From Saprospiraceae bacterium (GTDB lineage Bacteria > Bacteroidota > Bacteroidia > Chitinophagales > Saprospiraceae): 64,000 bases of DNA. Position 1 is the first letter of the stretch. Every line of letters starts with the position of its first letter. Below are positions 27,210-37,700 of the stretch, piece by piece. The stretch lies in the NCBI GenBank assembly GCA_013214355.1, contig JABSSL010000011.1, positions 62,001 through 126,000 on the forward strand. Reading direction: 5' to 3'. Both the position numbers and the translations under genes were made by a program. A model generated the notes under the pieces. It searched no databases. It saw nothing but the letters and a program-made list of their open reading frames with translations, and was not told the origin of the DNA.

Positions 27210-28844
27210 ATGAAGAAACCGCTGTTCATATTGTCTGTGGGGATCCTACTATCTGTAGAACTCCTTGCTCAATCCCACCCAAAGATCTTCGCTTATGGTT
27301 TGAGTGGTTGGTCCAAGTATGAGCCCAAGGCCGTAACGGGTTATAAGAAGGAGGTAGCCAATAGGGTGTATAAGAGATTAATTCGCGCAACGGGTGATTA
27401 TAGCACTGCGGTGCCAACCTTTGTGATGAATGATGGTCAAGAAGTGGTGGCATGGATGGATCCCAAAACCCCAGTAATTGGACTGGAAGAAAAGGCCTAT
27501 GATATCTGTACGAGTTTTGGTGCAGATTCGCTCAATGCTTTAGCTGCTATCTTGGCGCATGAAATTATCCATCACTACGAAAAGCACGACTGGAATCGAC
27601 ACTTTGCGCAACAGGACGAATTGTCAGAACAGGTCGATATAGAGGAGATTCTCCCCTATGAGACGCAGGCTGACCATTTGGGCGGCTTATTGGCTTTTTC
27701 CGCTGGCTTTGATACTTACCGGGTCAATTCTGAGTTCCTGTCCAAAGTATATCGCGAATATGGTTTTGATGACCAACTGGCTGGTTATCCTAATTTGGAA
27801 ACCCGCAAGGCCATGGTTGACAATACGGTGAAGGAGTTGTGGCAAATCAAAAAGATCTGGGAAACGGCCCGCTTGTTGAGCTTCATCGAAGAACATGAGT
27901 TAGCAGCCACCTATTATCAATACGTATTGAAGACTTACCAAGGGTATGAAATCTATAACAATGCCGGGGTCAATGCAGCTTTAGCAGCTCTACAATTATT
28001 CGAAGCAGAAGAATGGACCTACATTTTACCATTGGAGCTGGACGGTAATGCTCGCTTAGATCGGGTGAAGTTTCGTGCACCTGATGATAAAGTAGCAAAA
28101 CGACAGGAGCTGCTAGAACAAGCTAATCGATATTTCGAGAGTGCGGGTTTGTTGCAAAAAAACAACCCTATGGTACTGGTAAATCAGGCCTGTATTCTGC
28201 TCTTGCAAGGAGAAACAGAAGATGCTTACGATTTGGCCAAAAAAGCTACCCGTAAGAGCAAGCAAGCGGAACATGGTAGAGAAAAGGCCTATGCAGAAGT
28301 CGTCTTGGGCATTGCTGCAGCCCAACTGGAGGAAGAGGAAGAGGCCGTAGAATGGCTAGAGAAAGCGAGTAAAGTGCACCCTGAATTGGCGGGCAGAAAC
28401 TTGCAATTATTAAAAGGGACCAGTGAGCGCAGCGCACCACCAAAGGATGCGAAAGGGAAAGAAAGAATCGAGGCGCTTGATCTACAAGAATTCTTGATGG
28501 AAGCAGAATTGGATACGACCCTGGAAATCGGTAGCGACAATCAGATCATTGGATTGCGAGCCTTTGAGCATTCTGATCTCTTCTTACATTTTCAACAAGC
28601 AGATGAAGGAACGGAGTATGTTGTATTCCATCAAACGGCGGTGAATTATGAGCAAGCCTCGGCCCGAGGAATTAAGGTGGGAGCTGCGCAAGTGGATATA
28701 GAAAAAGCCTATGGACGTCCAAACACCACTTTACAGTTAAGTAATGGTCAGTGTTTGCACTATAAACTACTTAAATTGCTGTTCTTCGTTGATACACAAG
28801 GTCAATTGACGCATTGGACTACCTACGAAAAGGAACTCTTTTAA
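27210..28844 (+). CDS. Secreted M48-like zinc metalloprotease with TPR repeats
   Basis: 544 residues with a signal peptide (about 1-20). The zinc site is clear: HEIIHH with His117, Glu118 and His121, then ETQADHLGG with Glu151 as the third ligand, as in M48 peptidases. TPR-like helices follow (about 210-410), typical of BepA/YfgC-like M48 proteins that act in envelope quality control. The C-terminal part (about 420-544) is not recognised and has a beta-rich end (IKVGAAQVDIEKAYGRPNTT). It sits between two FecR-like genes on the same strand and near exported caspase-like proteins. Confidence 0.85.
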   Translation: MKKPLFILSVGILLSVELLAQSHPKIFAYGLSGWSKYEPKAVTGYKKEVANRVYKRLIRATGDYSTAVPTFVMNDGQEVVAWMDPKTPVIGLEEKAYDICTSFGADSLNALAAILAHEIIHHYEKHDWNRHFAQQDELSEQVDIEEILPYETQADHLGGLLAFSAGFDTYRVNSEFLSKVYREYGFDDQLAGYPNLETRKAMVDNTVKELWQIKKIWETARLLSFIEEHELAATYYQYVLKTYQGYEIYNNAGVNAALAALQLFEAEEWTYILPLELDGNARLDRVKFRAPDDKVAKRQELLEQANRYFESAGLLQKNNPMVLVNQACILLLQGETEDAYDLAKKATRKSKQAEHGREKAYAEVVLGIAAAQLEEEEEAVEWLEKASKVHPELAGRNLQLLKGTSERSAPPKDAKGKERIEALDLQEFLMEAELDTTLEIGSDNQIIGLRAFEHSDLFLHFQQADEGTEYVVFHQTAVNYEQASARGIKVGAAQVDIEKAYGRPNTTLQLSNGQCLHYKLLKLLFFVDTQGQLTHWTTYEKELF

Positions 28845-28911
28845 CTTATTGGTATCCATGCTCCATTGTAAACAAAGAACAGACTCATTATTCAAACCAT
28901 AAACTCAAACT

Positions 28912-29739
28912 ATGCGAAGCGTGCATTTAGTCCTCCTATTCTTGTTTTCGCTTAGCGTTTCCGTTACGGCACAAGATGACTTCATGGTAGCCTTTAGCGT
29001 AAACGGCAAGGTCAAGTATAAGGCAGGAAAAAAGACCAGGGCAAAACGACTTACACAAAGTACTTTGCTCTTTCCCGAAGCGATGGTCAAGGTTAAAAAG
29101 AAAGCTTCATTAGGCCTGTACTACGGCCGCGAATATCAGACCCTGGACCAAAAGGGGAAGTATTATATTTCTGATTTAATGAAAGAGGCGGATGGGAAAA
29201 GAGCACGTTTCGTGGCGCCTTTGTTTGATGACTATTTGATGGCCTCGGCAAAAGATAAGGGTGGCCGGGATGGCAGAGGTGGTATTGGATTTGGGGATTC
29301 ACGATTTAAGATTGTTCCTTTTCAACCCTATCACAAAGGTGAGGAAAGAGGCAAAGTTAGTGGCCCGGAGATCAAATTCCGCTGGAAGATTAGAAAGGAA
29401 GTCGACCCATCGATCAATACCTTTAAGCTGAAAATTATTAAGCGAGGAGGAGATGTAATACATGAAACTACAGTCGAAGGATCCGAATATATCTTGAAGG
29501 TAGCAGATATTTCATTAGCGTATGGCAACTATCGTTGGCAGGTAGAAGCTACGGCAGATGCTGACATATCAACTCCGCAAGTAGCCTTTGCTTATGTAGA
29601 TGCGGCAGAGGAGGCCAAAGTACTAGAACGGGTAAAGAAAGATGAAGTATATCAGATGGGTGATCCAGCGGCTAAGGTATTCTTTGAGGCCGCCCAACTA
29701 GGGCACCGAAGGGGGGATATCGTAGGTTCATCAAGATGA
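28912..29739 (+). CDS. Secreted FecR-like protein, C-terminally truncated
   Basis: 275 residues: signal peptide (about 1-21, VTAQD), FecR-like domain (about 24-90, FSVNGKVKYKAGKKTRAKRL), and a beta-rich region (GPEIKFRWKIRKEVD, then LAYGNYRWQVEA). It follows the order of the paralogue at 26220 but stops early: the last clear shared part is KVFFEAAQL, after which GHRRGDIVGSSR has no counterpart and about 50 residues are missing. The gene overlaps the convergent WD40 gene by 68 bp; both ends look like a deletion joint. Confidence 0.7.
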   Translation: MRSVHLVLLFLFSLSVSVTAQDDFMVAFSVNGKVKYKAGKKTRAKRLTQSTLLFPEAMVKVKKKASLGLYYGREYQTLDQKGKYYISDLMKEADGKRARFVAPLFDDYLMASAKDKGGRDGRGGIGFGDSRFKIVPFQPYHKGEERGKVSGPEIKFRWKIRKEVDPSINTFKLKIIKRGGDVIHETTVEGSEYILKVADISLAYGNYRWQVEATADADISTPQVAFAYVDAAEEAKVLERVKKDEVYQMGDPAAKVFFEAAQLGHRRGDIVGSSR

Positions 29740-31042
29740 TGGGTTCGGTATAGGCGGCGACGGCGGAATTGATATTATAGGCACTAAATTTTTTAAGATA
29801 GGCTTGTTTCCCTTTACTGAGACTACTCTTTTTCTCTCCCATACTCCAGGGACCTCGATTCTCCAAGTCTAAGGTGCGAACTTTATCTAGGTCAAACTTG
29901 TGCATCCTGATCTGACTGATATCTTCAGAAATGATGGTTCTCGTATGAAAAACTTCTGGTTGAGTAAACTGCCGCGAGATAGTTTCGAGATTTGTCACCT
30001 TTCTGAAATGAAAACTATGACTGTAATCAGCTGTTATGAGGAACTCACCATCGCTAGCTAAATGCATAAATTCTGCGAAGTAGTTTTCATTAGGCATACC
30101 CGAGCTTACACCAGTTTGGAGATTCCATCTACTAATGGTATAGGAAGCCGCCCGCTGAGTAATTCCCGTAGACCACATGGCCGTGCCCAATCTAGCCAGG
30201 AAGAGTTCATTGCCATCCGAAGAATAAGCGAAATCTCCCATAGGTTGCACTCCTCGGAGCATGCCCTCTTCTGGGAACTTCAGACCTGCTGTCTGTGCTT
30301 GATCGAGATTGTTGAAGGTATTTGTAAGTTCGCGGGAGAAGTCAACTACTTGAACTTCGTCTCGGGTTTGGTAGATCATTTTGCCCTGACCAAGCGATCT
30401 GATGCCGTATTCATCTGGGGGTTGTACAGATAAGTTGAAGAAGTTATTTTCATTGGCCATGGAACCATCGGCGGCCTTGAAATTCGCTATGACCTTTCCC
30501 CGTTCAGTTCTGACAAAAATGGATTGGCTGTTTTTGTTGAAGTGAAGTATTCCTTTTTCCCTTGGGCCGTCTACCTCCCATATTTTACTACCCGTATCTA
30601 GGTTCCAGACTACTAATTTCCCAGTCTTCTTCCGAACAGCTAACAATTGTTTTTCCTTCCCAATAGCGTAGTCCAACATGTCCTCCGTTGCAACCCCTAG
30701 TGTTTTCACACTTTGCCCACTATTGACATGCCAGATATGGACTTGGCCTTTTTGATCCAGCACGGCGAAGGTTTGCTTATCCCGAAACCATACTTCTTCT
30801 ACGGGGACTGAGTGTTGAATTCGCCGTAGTAATTGCGTTGTCTGATAATTCCACAGGATGATCTGCTGATCTATTCCGATGCTAACCAATAAACGATGAT
30901 CTGGAGAAAGGTCCATTCGGGTGATCCGCTCAATATGTCCTTTTTGATCTACAATTAATTCGGGTTGTTGGGCCAAGATGAAATAGGGAAGTAGACATAG
31001 GAGAATCAACGAGAATCTTGTCTTTGTGCTTGAATAGGTCAT
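29672..31042 (-). CDS. Secreted WD40 repeat protein lacking the caspase domain (truncated)
   Basis: 456 residues with a signal peptide (about 1-25) and WD40-type repeats, e.g. MDLSPDHRLLVSIGIDQQIILWN and GKLVVWNLDTGSK. The two longer neighbours have the same WD40 lead but continue with a caspase domain; this one stops at residue 456 with unusual last residues (PPFGALVGRPQRIP) that overlap the FecR-like gene. I infer the caspase-bearing part was lost by deletion. It is 208 bp from the next caspase gene. Function uncertain; it may still bind partners. Confidence 0.75.
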   Translation of the reverse strand: MTYSSTKTRFSLILLCLLPYFILAQQPELIVDQKGHIERITRMDLSPDHRLLVSIGIDQQIILWNYQTTQLLRRIQHSVPVEEVWFRDKQTFAVLDQKGQVHIWHVNSGQSVKTLGVATEDMLDYAIGKEKQLLAVRKKTGKLVVWNLDTGSKIWEVDGPREKGILHFNKNSQSIFVRTERGKVIANFKAADGSMANENNFFNLSVQPPDEYGIRSLGQGKMIYQTRDEVQVVDFSRELTNTFNNLDQAQTAGLKFPEEGMLRGVQPMGDFAYSSDGNELFLARLGTAMWSTGITQRAASYTISRWNLQTGVSSGMPNENYFAEFMHLASDGEFLITADYSHSFHFRKVTNLETISRQFTQPEVFHTRTIISEDISQIRMHKFDLDKVRTLDLENRGPWSMGEKKSSLSKGKQAYLKKFSAYNINSAVAAYTEPIILMNLRYPPFGALVGRPQRIP

Positions 31043-31250
31043 GTTGAACTGGTGTTTACGATTGGATTTGGCTGTAGCTCAATTTCAATCATCCATTGTA
31101 ATTCAAAGATAATGTCTTCTGTGAGCTGTGCAAGCTTCCGTCATGTATTCCGAAACCCGGAAGGTTCCTTGGTTTATTACCTTTTTACAATGCCTCTATT
31201 CCGTTGAAATTCACGTCTTTCTATACCCTTAGCTGCAGCAGCAGCTATAA

Positions 31251-34200
31251 TCACTCGATTAGCTCTTCTGCTTGTATAATGATCTCTTCAAGGAGCTCGT
31301 CCAATTTGTCCAAAGGTGCTTTCTCTTTGTTCAGCGGACCTATTTCTTTTATCCCTCGAAACAAAGTGGCATTGATCTCTACTTCTTTCCCTTGTATAGT
31401 ATACATTCCACGAATAGAATAGCCATTTTTATTAGTGTGGATCGCTCGATAGGTGAAATCAGCCCCTTTTCTAATGTACTTCTGGAATTGGTCTTCTAGA
31501 CGGGGAACAAGTTCTAGCGGGTCAATCAACGCTCCCTCTTGTAACAATAAGGGTTGCATGAAGAAGGGTTTTGCTTTTTCCAGGGGGATATCAGCGGGAT
31601 CTTTGACTATCCCGATTGGAAAACTGGATAGTCCCTCCTGATTGTACATCTTGGGTTTTTGGGTAACGCCCAGATTCTTGGCTAACTCAGGAACCTGATT
31701 TTCGGCATACATCAGCAGTTGTAGTATGTCGACTTCGTCATTTGGATCTTTGATGGATAGCTCTTGCATACCTTGAAGCAGACTGTACGTCAGCAGGCCT
31801 TGACCAAACTCTGAGGCTTCAAAACTTTTTCTATCCGCAGCGCTTCCCGCTAAGATGTACATCCCAGTTCGGTCTTTCATCCGATCTAAGGCTACCAATT
31901 GTGATTCTGTAAAATTCCTGCCTTCGATCAAGGAGTTTACCAACTCCCCAGAGTTACAAGCATCTAAAATTAGGACTCTCTTTTTCGCCGCCATCTCGCT
32001 TAACCAGTCTGTTAATTCCTCCTGTGAAATGGCATCCAGATCTCTTGCTTGTGGGTTTTCTAGCTGCCGAAAGCTTCTCATACTTTGGGTCAGATAGTAG
32101 AAATGGGACTTGTTGTTTTGCTTCTCTATGGCTTTACGATGGCCGGCAAAATACATCAGAACCAAATCAATCGGTTCCGCTTTCGATGTGATTTCATTGA
32201 TGGCTTTTTGGATATTGCTTTTTGTAGGTAAACTAGCGTTGGGAACTTGATCAGTAGTAAAAAGGCGTATATCTGTTCGATCTTTGAATAGCTCTACTCC
32301 TGCAATACTTAAAGCTTTATGAAGGCTTACTGCATCTTTGCCTGCATAAGAAAGATCAAGCTGACTTCCTTCGTACTCAGAGGTGCCTACGACGATAGCA
32401 TAGAGATGGGCAAGCTTGTGATCTCTACGGATAGGAAAGCCAGGTGTGTAAGGGGCAAGCTTTATTGGCCGACTTTTCATCCATCCCTTTTTATTGAAGG
32501 ATTGCAAACTGATAGAGTTTGGTCTGCCCGTATAGAAGTGTTTGCCATATTTTTCGAGAGAGACCTCCAAGCGACTATCCTGACGTCGATTTAGATTTTT
32601 GTTGACTAAAGTACCATTGATGTATAAATGTAAGGGACCAAATCCTCCCTTTCTCTCTTCGATATTAATGATCAAATTGTCTTTTTCTATCTCTGCTGTT
32701 ACTGAGGGGTAAAACTCATCTAGCGCATTATCCTTTACATCACGTATCTCCCGGGGAGCCTTCCCCGTTAATAGTTTCTTTAGCAAATTTGGGACCCAGT
32801 ATAACTCCTTCAGCTGTTCTAGGTCAATGATCTCATCCTCAACTGTAAAATAGAGATTCTGCATCGTACCGGGTGAGGCATCGAAAATTCCATTTGGACT
32901 TATTACTGCGTAATCTCCCCGGTCAAACAAGAATATAGAAGCCAATTCCATGCCTTTCGTTAGATCCCAAAGCTTGATTTCAGATTGATCCTTTGAAAGG
33001 GAAGCAACAATCTTATTATCCTTGGAAATGGCCAAGGCCAGTATTTCCGCTTGGTGACCTTGAAAGGTGTGTTGTATAGTACCATCAGCAGTACGTGCGA
33101 CTCGAATGATATTGTCTTGCGTTCCCATAATCACCAGGCTGTTATCAGTGGAAAAGCAAGCAGCCTTGGTCATGGACCGCTCATTTGCCGGAGGTACTTT
33201 TATTACTTTGCCAGATGAAACTTCCTGGATGTTTATCCCCATTGCCTGAGGGATTTCTGGGTCATTATACCAGCTAGCCTTCCAAGTGCTGTCCTGACTA
33301 AAAGTCTCCTCATCGTTGTAATGAGGAGATTTCAAGTGTTGGATCGGCTTTTGGAATACAGTAGAACTAGCCGTGCTAGCAAAGCTCAATTTATTCAGAT
33401 CAAATTGCCAGATGCTTGTATCGGTGGTAAGTACATCTAGCTGGTAATTCTCTGCGAATCCTAGGTTGCTAAGCTGGTGCATTTTGCCGGAAATAAACGT
33501 TTGTACCATAGCACCGCTTTGGCTGTCCATTAGGTGGATTTGACCCTGTTTATTTCCATGCAAAAGGTATTGCCCATCCTTACTAAAAGCTATTTGCTCG
33601 GAGGGGTCAAAAAAAACCTCTTTTTCTTCCGTTCGAAAGTTCAGCTCCCAAAGTTTTTTGCGTTCCCATAAACTCCACACTTCAGCCTTTTGGCGGGATA
33701 CTGGGAAAACGGCTAGCAGTTCACCTTTCTCCGTATACTGAAAGGCCTTGTCATAGAAGGAATTTGGAATCTCAAAATCTGGCTTGCTAACTGGGACAGG
33801 CGATATCTGTTGAATGATCGTTTTCTCATTAAAGTCCAATAGATACTGTTGCCACTCTTTTGTAAGGATATACACTTTAGATCCATCAGCAGATACTTGT
33901 ACTTTATCAATCTTACTCGATTTGATATTGGCTACATTTTGTCCCCATTGGCCGGTAGAGTAGTTCAGTAGCCTGAAGGATTGGATTGTTTGATCATTTT
34001 CCGTTCTTCTAATCTGCACTAGGGCTTCCTGCTTATTCTTTACCCAATACATATCTTCTATAAAACCGACCGTTGAAGTTACTAGGTTCTTACTTTTAGG
34101 TTCAAGGGTAATTGAGGTCAGATGGGCGGTGTCTGCGGTTCCTTCCCCGTTACGATATTTATTTTGAACCTCATATACTGTATTGTCGTCAATAGGGGAG

Positions 34201-34676
34201 GGATAGGTGCTGTTGTAACCAATATTAATTTCTAAATCTCTAAAGGAATCCATGTCTTGATCCCAGGCAGAAAGTCTATTGTACAGTCTATAATAGCCTC
34301 TTGTACCGTTTGCTGAGAACCCAATCCAGCCTTCATCCCCTGCTGATTGAACCTCCTTGGATTTTCCATCCCAATGGAATAAAAGGTCATAGACGGCTTT
34401 CGTGTAATGAATCATTATACCTGAGTGTCCAGGTATATATTTTGCTCCTATTACCCCTTTACCAAGAATAGTGGATTGCACCATCAGACCAGAATTCACA
34501 TCCCAAATACGGACATCAGTATCGGTAGCGGCAAGGATTTTCTTACCATCCGCTGAAAACGCTAGACTAGAAAACCCTCCTGAGGTGTGTAAGGGGAACC
34601 TCAGTTCTGGCTTTTGTGCTAGCAAAACGCTATTAGATAAAGCATATATGGCCAGGAAAATCAAACGTATCTGCAT
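31251..34676 (-). CDS. Exported WD40-caspase (peptidase C14-like) protein
   Basis: 1,141 residues with a signal peptide (about 1-20), then WD40 repeats over about 25-600 (e.g. GFSSLAFSADGKKILAATD). A beta-rich stretch (650-760) precedes a caspase-like domain (about 765-1000). The clan-CD catalytic pair is His846 (MYFAGHR) and Cys907 (LDACNSG). The histidine is followed by Arg instead of the usual Gly found in the sister protein. The C-terminal tail (about 1010-1141) is not recognised. It is paired with the gene at 34712, 35 bp apart, so the two are likely one transcript. Confidence 0.88.
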   Translation of the reverse strand: MQIRLIFLAIYALSNSVLLAQKPELRFPLHTSGGFSSLAFSADGKKILAATDTDVRIWDVNSGLMVQSTILGKGVIGAKYIPGHSGIMIHYTKAVYDLLFHWDGKSKEVQSAGDEGWIGFSANGTRGYYRLYNRLSAWDQDMDSFRDLEINIGYNSTYPSPIDDNTVYEVQNKYRNGEGTADTAHLTSITLEPKSKNLVTSTVGFIEDMYWVKNKQEALVQIRRTENDQTIQSFRLLNYSTGQWGQNVANIKSSKIDKVQVSADGSKVYILTKEWQQYLLDFNEKTIIQQISPVPVSKPDFEIPNSFYDKAFQYTEKGELLAVFPVSRQKAEVWSLWERKKLWELNFRTEEKEVFFDPSEQIAFSKDGQYLLHGNKQGQIHLMDSQSGAMVQTFISGKMHQLSNLGFAENYQLDVLTTDTSIWQFDLNKLSFASTASSTVFQKPIQHLKSPHYNDEETFSQDSTWKASWYNDPEIPQAMGINIQEVSSGKVIKVPPANERSMTKAACFSTDNSLVIMGTQDNIIRVARTADGTIQHTFQGHQAEILALAISKDNKIVASLSKDQSEIKLWDLTKGMELASIFLFDRGDYAVISPNGIFDASPGTMQNLYFTVEDEIIDLEQLKELYWVPNLLKKLLTGKAPREIRDVKDNALDEFYPSVTAEIEKDNLIINIEERKGGFGPLHLYINGTLVNKNLNRRQDSRLEVSLEKYGKHFYTGRPNSISLQSFNKKGWMKSRPIKLAPYTPGFPIRRDHKLAHLYAIVVGTSEYEGSQLDLSYAGKDAVSLHKALSIAGVELFKDRTDIRLFTTDQVPNASLPTKSNIQKAINEITSKAEPIDLVLMYFAGHRKAIEKQNNKSHFYYLTQSMRSFRQLENPQARDLDAISQEELTDWLSEMAAKKRVLILDACNSGELVNSLIEGRNFTESQLVALDRMKDRTGMYILAGSAADRKSFEASEFGQGLLTYSLLQGMQELSIKDPNDEVDILQLLMYAENQVPELAKNLGVTQKPKMYNQEGLSSFPIGIVKDPADIPLEKAKPFFMQPLLLQEGALIDPLELVPRLEDQFQKYIRKGADFTYRAIHTNKNGYSIRGMYTIQGKEVEINATLFRGIKEIGPLNKEKAPLDKLDELLEEIIIQAEELIE

Positions 34677-34711
34677 TGCGATAACTCTTTTTGTGGTTCA
34701 GTAGCTTCTCT

Positions 34712-37700
34712 TTACTCCACCATCCCTTCCACTTCATACAAGATGTCCTCTACCAATTGCGCTAAACTCTCCTTTTTACCCGAGATTTCAAACGGTCCCA
34801 AATTCTTACTTCCTTTAAACAGCGCACCTCGTACCTTCACCTCCTCTCCATTCACCGTATAGCGACCCTTAAGGGAATATGCGTTTTCAAATTGACTCAC
34901 ATCCACATAGATATAGGAAGCATCTGCCCCACGACTACTGATTTTCTTGAAATGCTCGCTCATTTTTTGACCTAGGCCCAGAATGTCATCAAAGGCATTT
35001 TCATCCTGAAACACGTTGCGGATAAATACGGGTTTAACGCGTGCGACTGGGATCTTTACAGATTCATTGACGATGCCGATATCAAAACTAGAGCCATCAT
35101 TGGGGAAGGCGAGCATGGGGGTTTGAATACCTCCGATACCTTTGGCTAGTACAGGTACACGATCCCTGGAGTACTGGAATAGCTGCATGACATCCACATA
35201 GCTGTTATTACCAGCGGAGACCATCTGCATGCCTTGCAAAAGGCTATAGGTAAGCAACCCCTGACCGTATTGACTGGCTTCGTAACTAACCTTGTCGGCG
35301 GCACTCCCAGATATGACAAACATGCCCGTACGATCCTTCATGCGATCCAAGGCACGTATCTGACTGGAATTGAGTGCGCGCTTGCTGACGAGGCTTTCCA
35401 CTACCTTCCCCGAATTACAAGCGTCGAGCATCATAACTTGCTTCTGAGCGGGGATGGCCGTCAGCCAGGCGGTTAGTTCTGCGGAGGAGATAGCGTAGTT
35501 GTTTCGGATTTCTGGATCACTTAGATCTTCACTTCCAATATCTTTAGTGAGATAGTAAAATTGCATTTTCTCTGCTTGTCCATAGGTGACACCATGCCCC
35601 GCAAAGTAAACCACCAATACATCATCGGCCTTTGCTTTTCCTGCAAAGGCTTCTAAGGCCGCCTTAATGTTGGCCTTGGAGGATAACTTTCCACCACCTG
35701 TCTTATCGGTACTTAGCAGTTGGATGTCCAATCGATCATTGAATAGCGCCTTGCCTGAGGATTGCAGGGCTTGGAAAATGGCTGCTGCGTCCTTGTCTGC
35801 GTAGGCCAGGTCCAGATTGCTGCCGCTGTAATCCGCTGTGCCCACAATTAAGGCATATAAAGAGGGCTTAGTCGTTCTACGGTTGGAACTATTAGAAGAG
35901 GAACCACTGCCGCGGCTTGAACTGAAGGTAGGCGTATAGGCCAGTTCGGTAGCTGGACTCTTGAGCCAACCTTCCGCGTTGAAGGATCGGAGGGTCAATC
36001 GATTTTCTTGACTTGGGAAATAATACTTGGCGTACTGCTGCAAGTTTATCGTGACATCCTTATTCTTGGCAGGGTTGATGTCCTCCTCCACTTCCTTACC
36101 ATTGATAAATAGACTGAGCTTGCCAATACCACCGTTCCTCGCCTGTAAGCCAACGGATAATTCATCATTGGCTACGGTAGCACGAATGCTGGGGTATAGC
36201 TTCACCGCAGAATACTTGGAGGGATCCCGTAATTCTCCCTGCTCGAGACCTAAAATCTTCTCTAGGAGCCCCGGTTCGTAGTAACGCTCTTTGAGCTGGT
36301 CTAGCTCAATCAATTCCAACTCGTAAGCGTAGTACAAGGATTTCATGGCCCCGGGTGAGGCATCAAAAAGACCTTCAGGAGTTGCAACGACCCAATCCTG
36401 TTTTCCAATAGCTATGATTGTCGCGACGGTAGTGGTAGAGTCGCTTTTGCGAAACAGTCGAATGGACACATCGTCGGTACTTTCAATGCCCCAAATGGAG
36501 CTTTCTCTGAAGGCAGTAGCAGCAGGAGGTTTATTACTGGCTGTAAGCTGCTCTAGTTTTTTACTTTTTAGGTCATAAACCTGCTTGGTATCGTATTGCC
36601 CCACTTGATAGAGCTTTTGTCCAGCACGGTGGTAAACCAGCTCTCCATTTAGTTCTGGTAATTGCTGAAAGCGCTCAATTTCCTTCCCGGAAGGATCATA
36701 AACAACCATTTCACCGGTTTTGGTGAGGATGCTTAAACTACCATCCTCCGCAAATACCGCATTAGCGGCTTGATCTGAAGGCACAGCAGGCTTCCACAGT
36801 TCCTTCCGGGAAGAGAAGTCTAGACAGGCGTATTGGGTCATGTCGAAGTATACCCGACCTAAGGGTCCGGGGAAAACGCTTCCCACATCTCCAAAGATCA
36901 TAGTCTTTGTTCGAGGATTGAAGACATAATGCCGATAGGTGACTGGCGCAAATAGAGAAAGGTAGTGTATATCTCCCAGCACAGCGGCTTGGTCGGCTAG
37001 CATGAATTTAGTCTTCTGTAAATCTTCTAGCCCAAATTCCAGCCCTATTTGGCCAGTAGTTAGGTCAAAGGTCTGAAGACGAGAATTGGCATCACCGACG
37101 TCATTGTAGGGGGTGACGACAAGTGTCTTGGCATCTGGGGAGGCCATTCCCCAACCATTTTCTGTCTTGAATAACTGGTCATGGATCACCGTACCGGTAG
37201 CGCAATTATATTGACGGACGGATAAACCACTGTCGGTGAAGTCGACTACGGTTAAAACGCTAGCATCTGCAGAAAAGAAAAAACTAGGATTATAGCTTTC
37301 CTCCTTTAATCTCAATGGGTAGGTAGCGGTTTGCCTTTGCTCCTGCGTGCTCCAGACCAATAACTGTTTCTTGGAGATCGCGTACAACCTCTTACCATCT
37401 GCGGAAAGTCTAGCCTGATCAATCTGATCTCCTGCTGTATACTTTTTTTGATTTTTTGTAGCAATATCTAGGACATGAATTTCATTATTTTTCCTAGCTA
37501 TGAACTGCTTCGCATCGGTAGATAAATTGCCCAGTTCACTCTTCCTTTCTATGATGATTTTGCCTGTATTGATGTTCCAGACTCGTGTTACTCTGTCTTC
37601 CTGTGGGTTGTAATCTTGCTCCGTGCCACTGGCAAAGGAAACAAGTAAGTACTCATCGTCATTTGAGAACCATAGCTCTTCGATACAAGTTGGCGCTTTA

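Noticed and set aside
31177-31186. TTACCTTTTT in the gap between two minus-strand WD40 genes as a promoter
   Set aside because: It points along the plus strand, where no gene follows, so it does not support the motif's role there.
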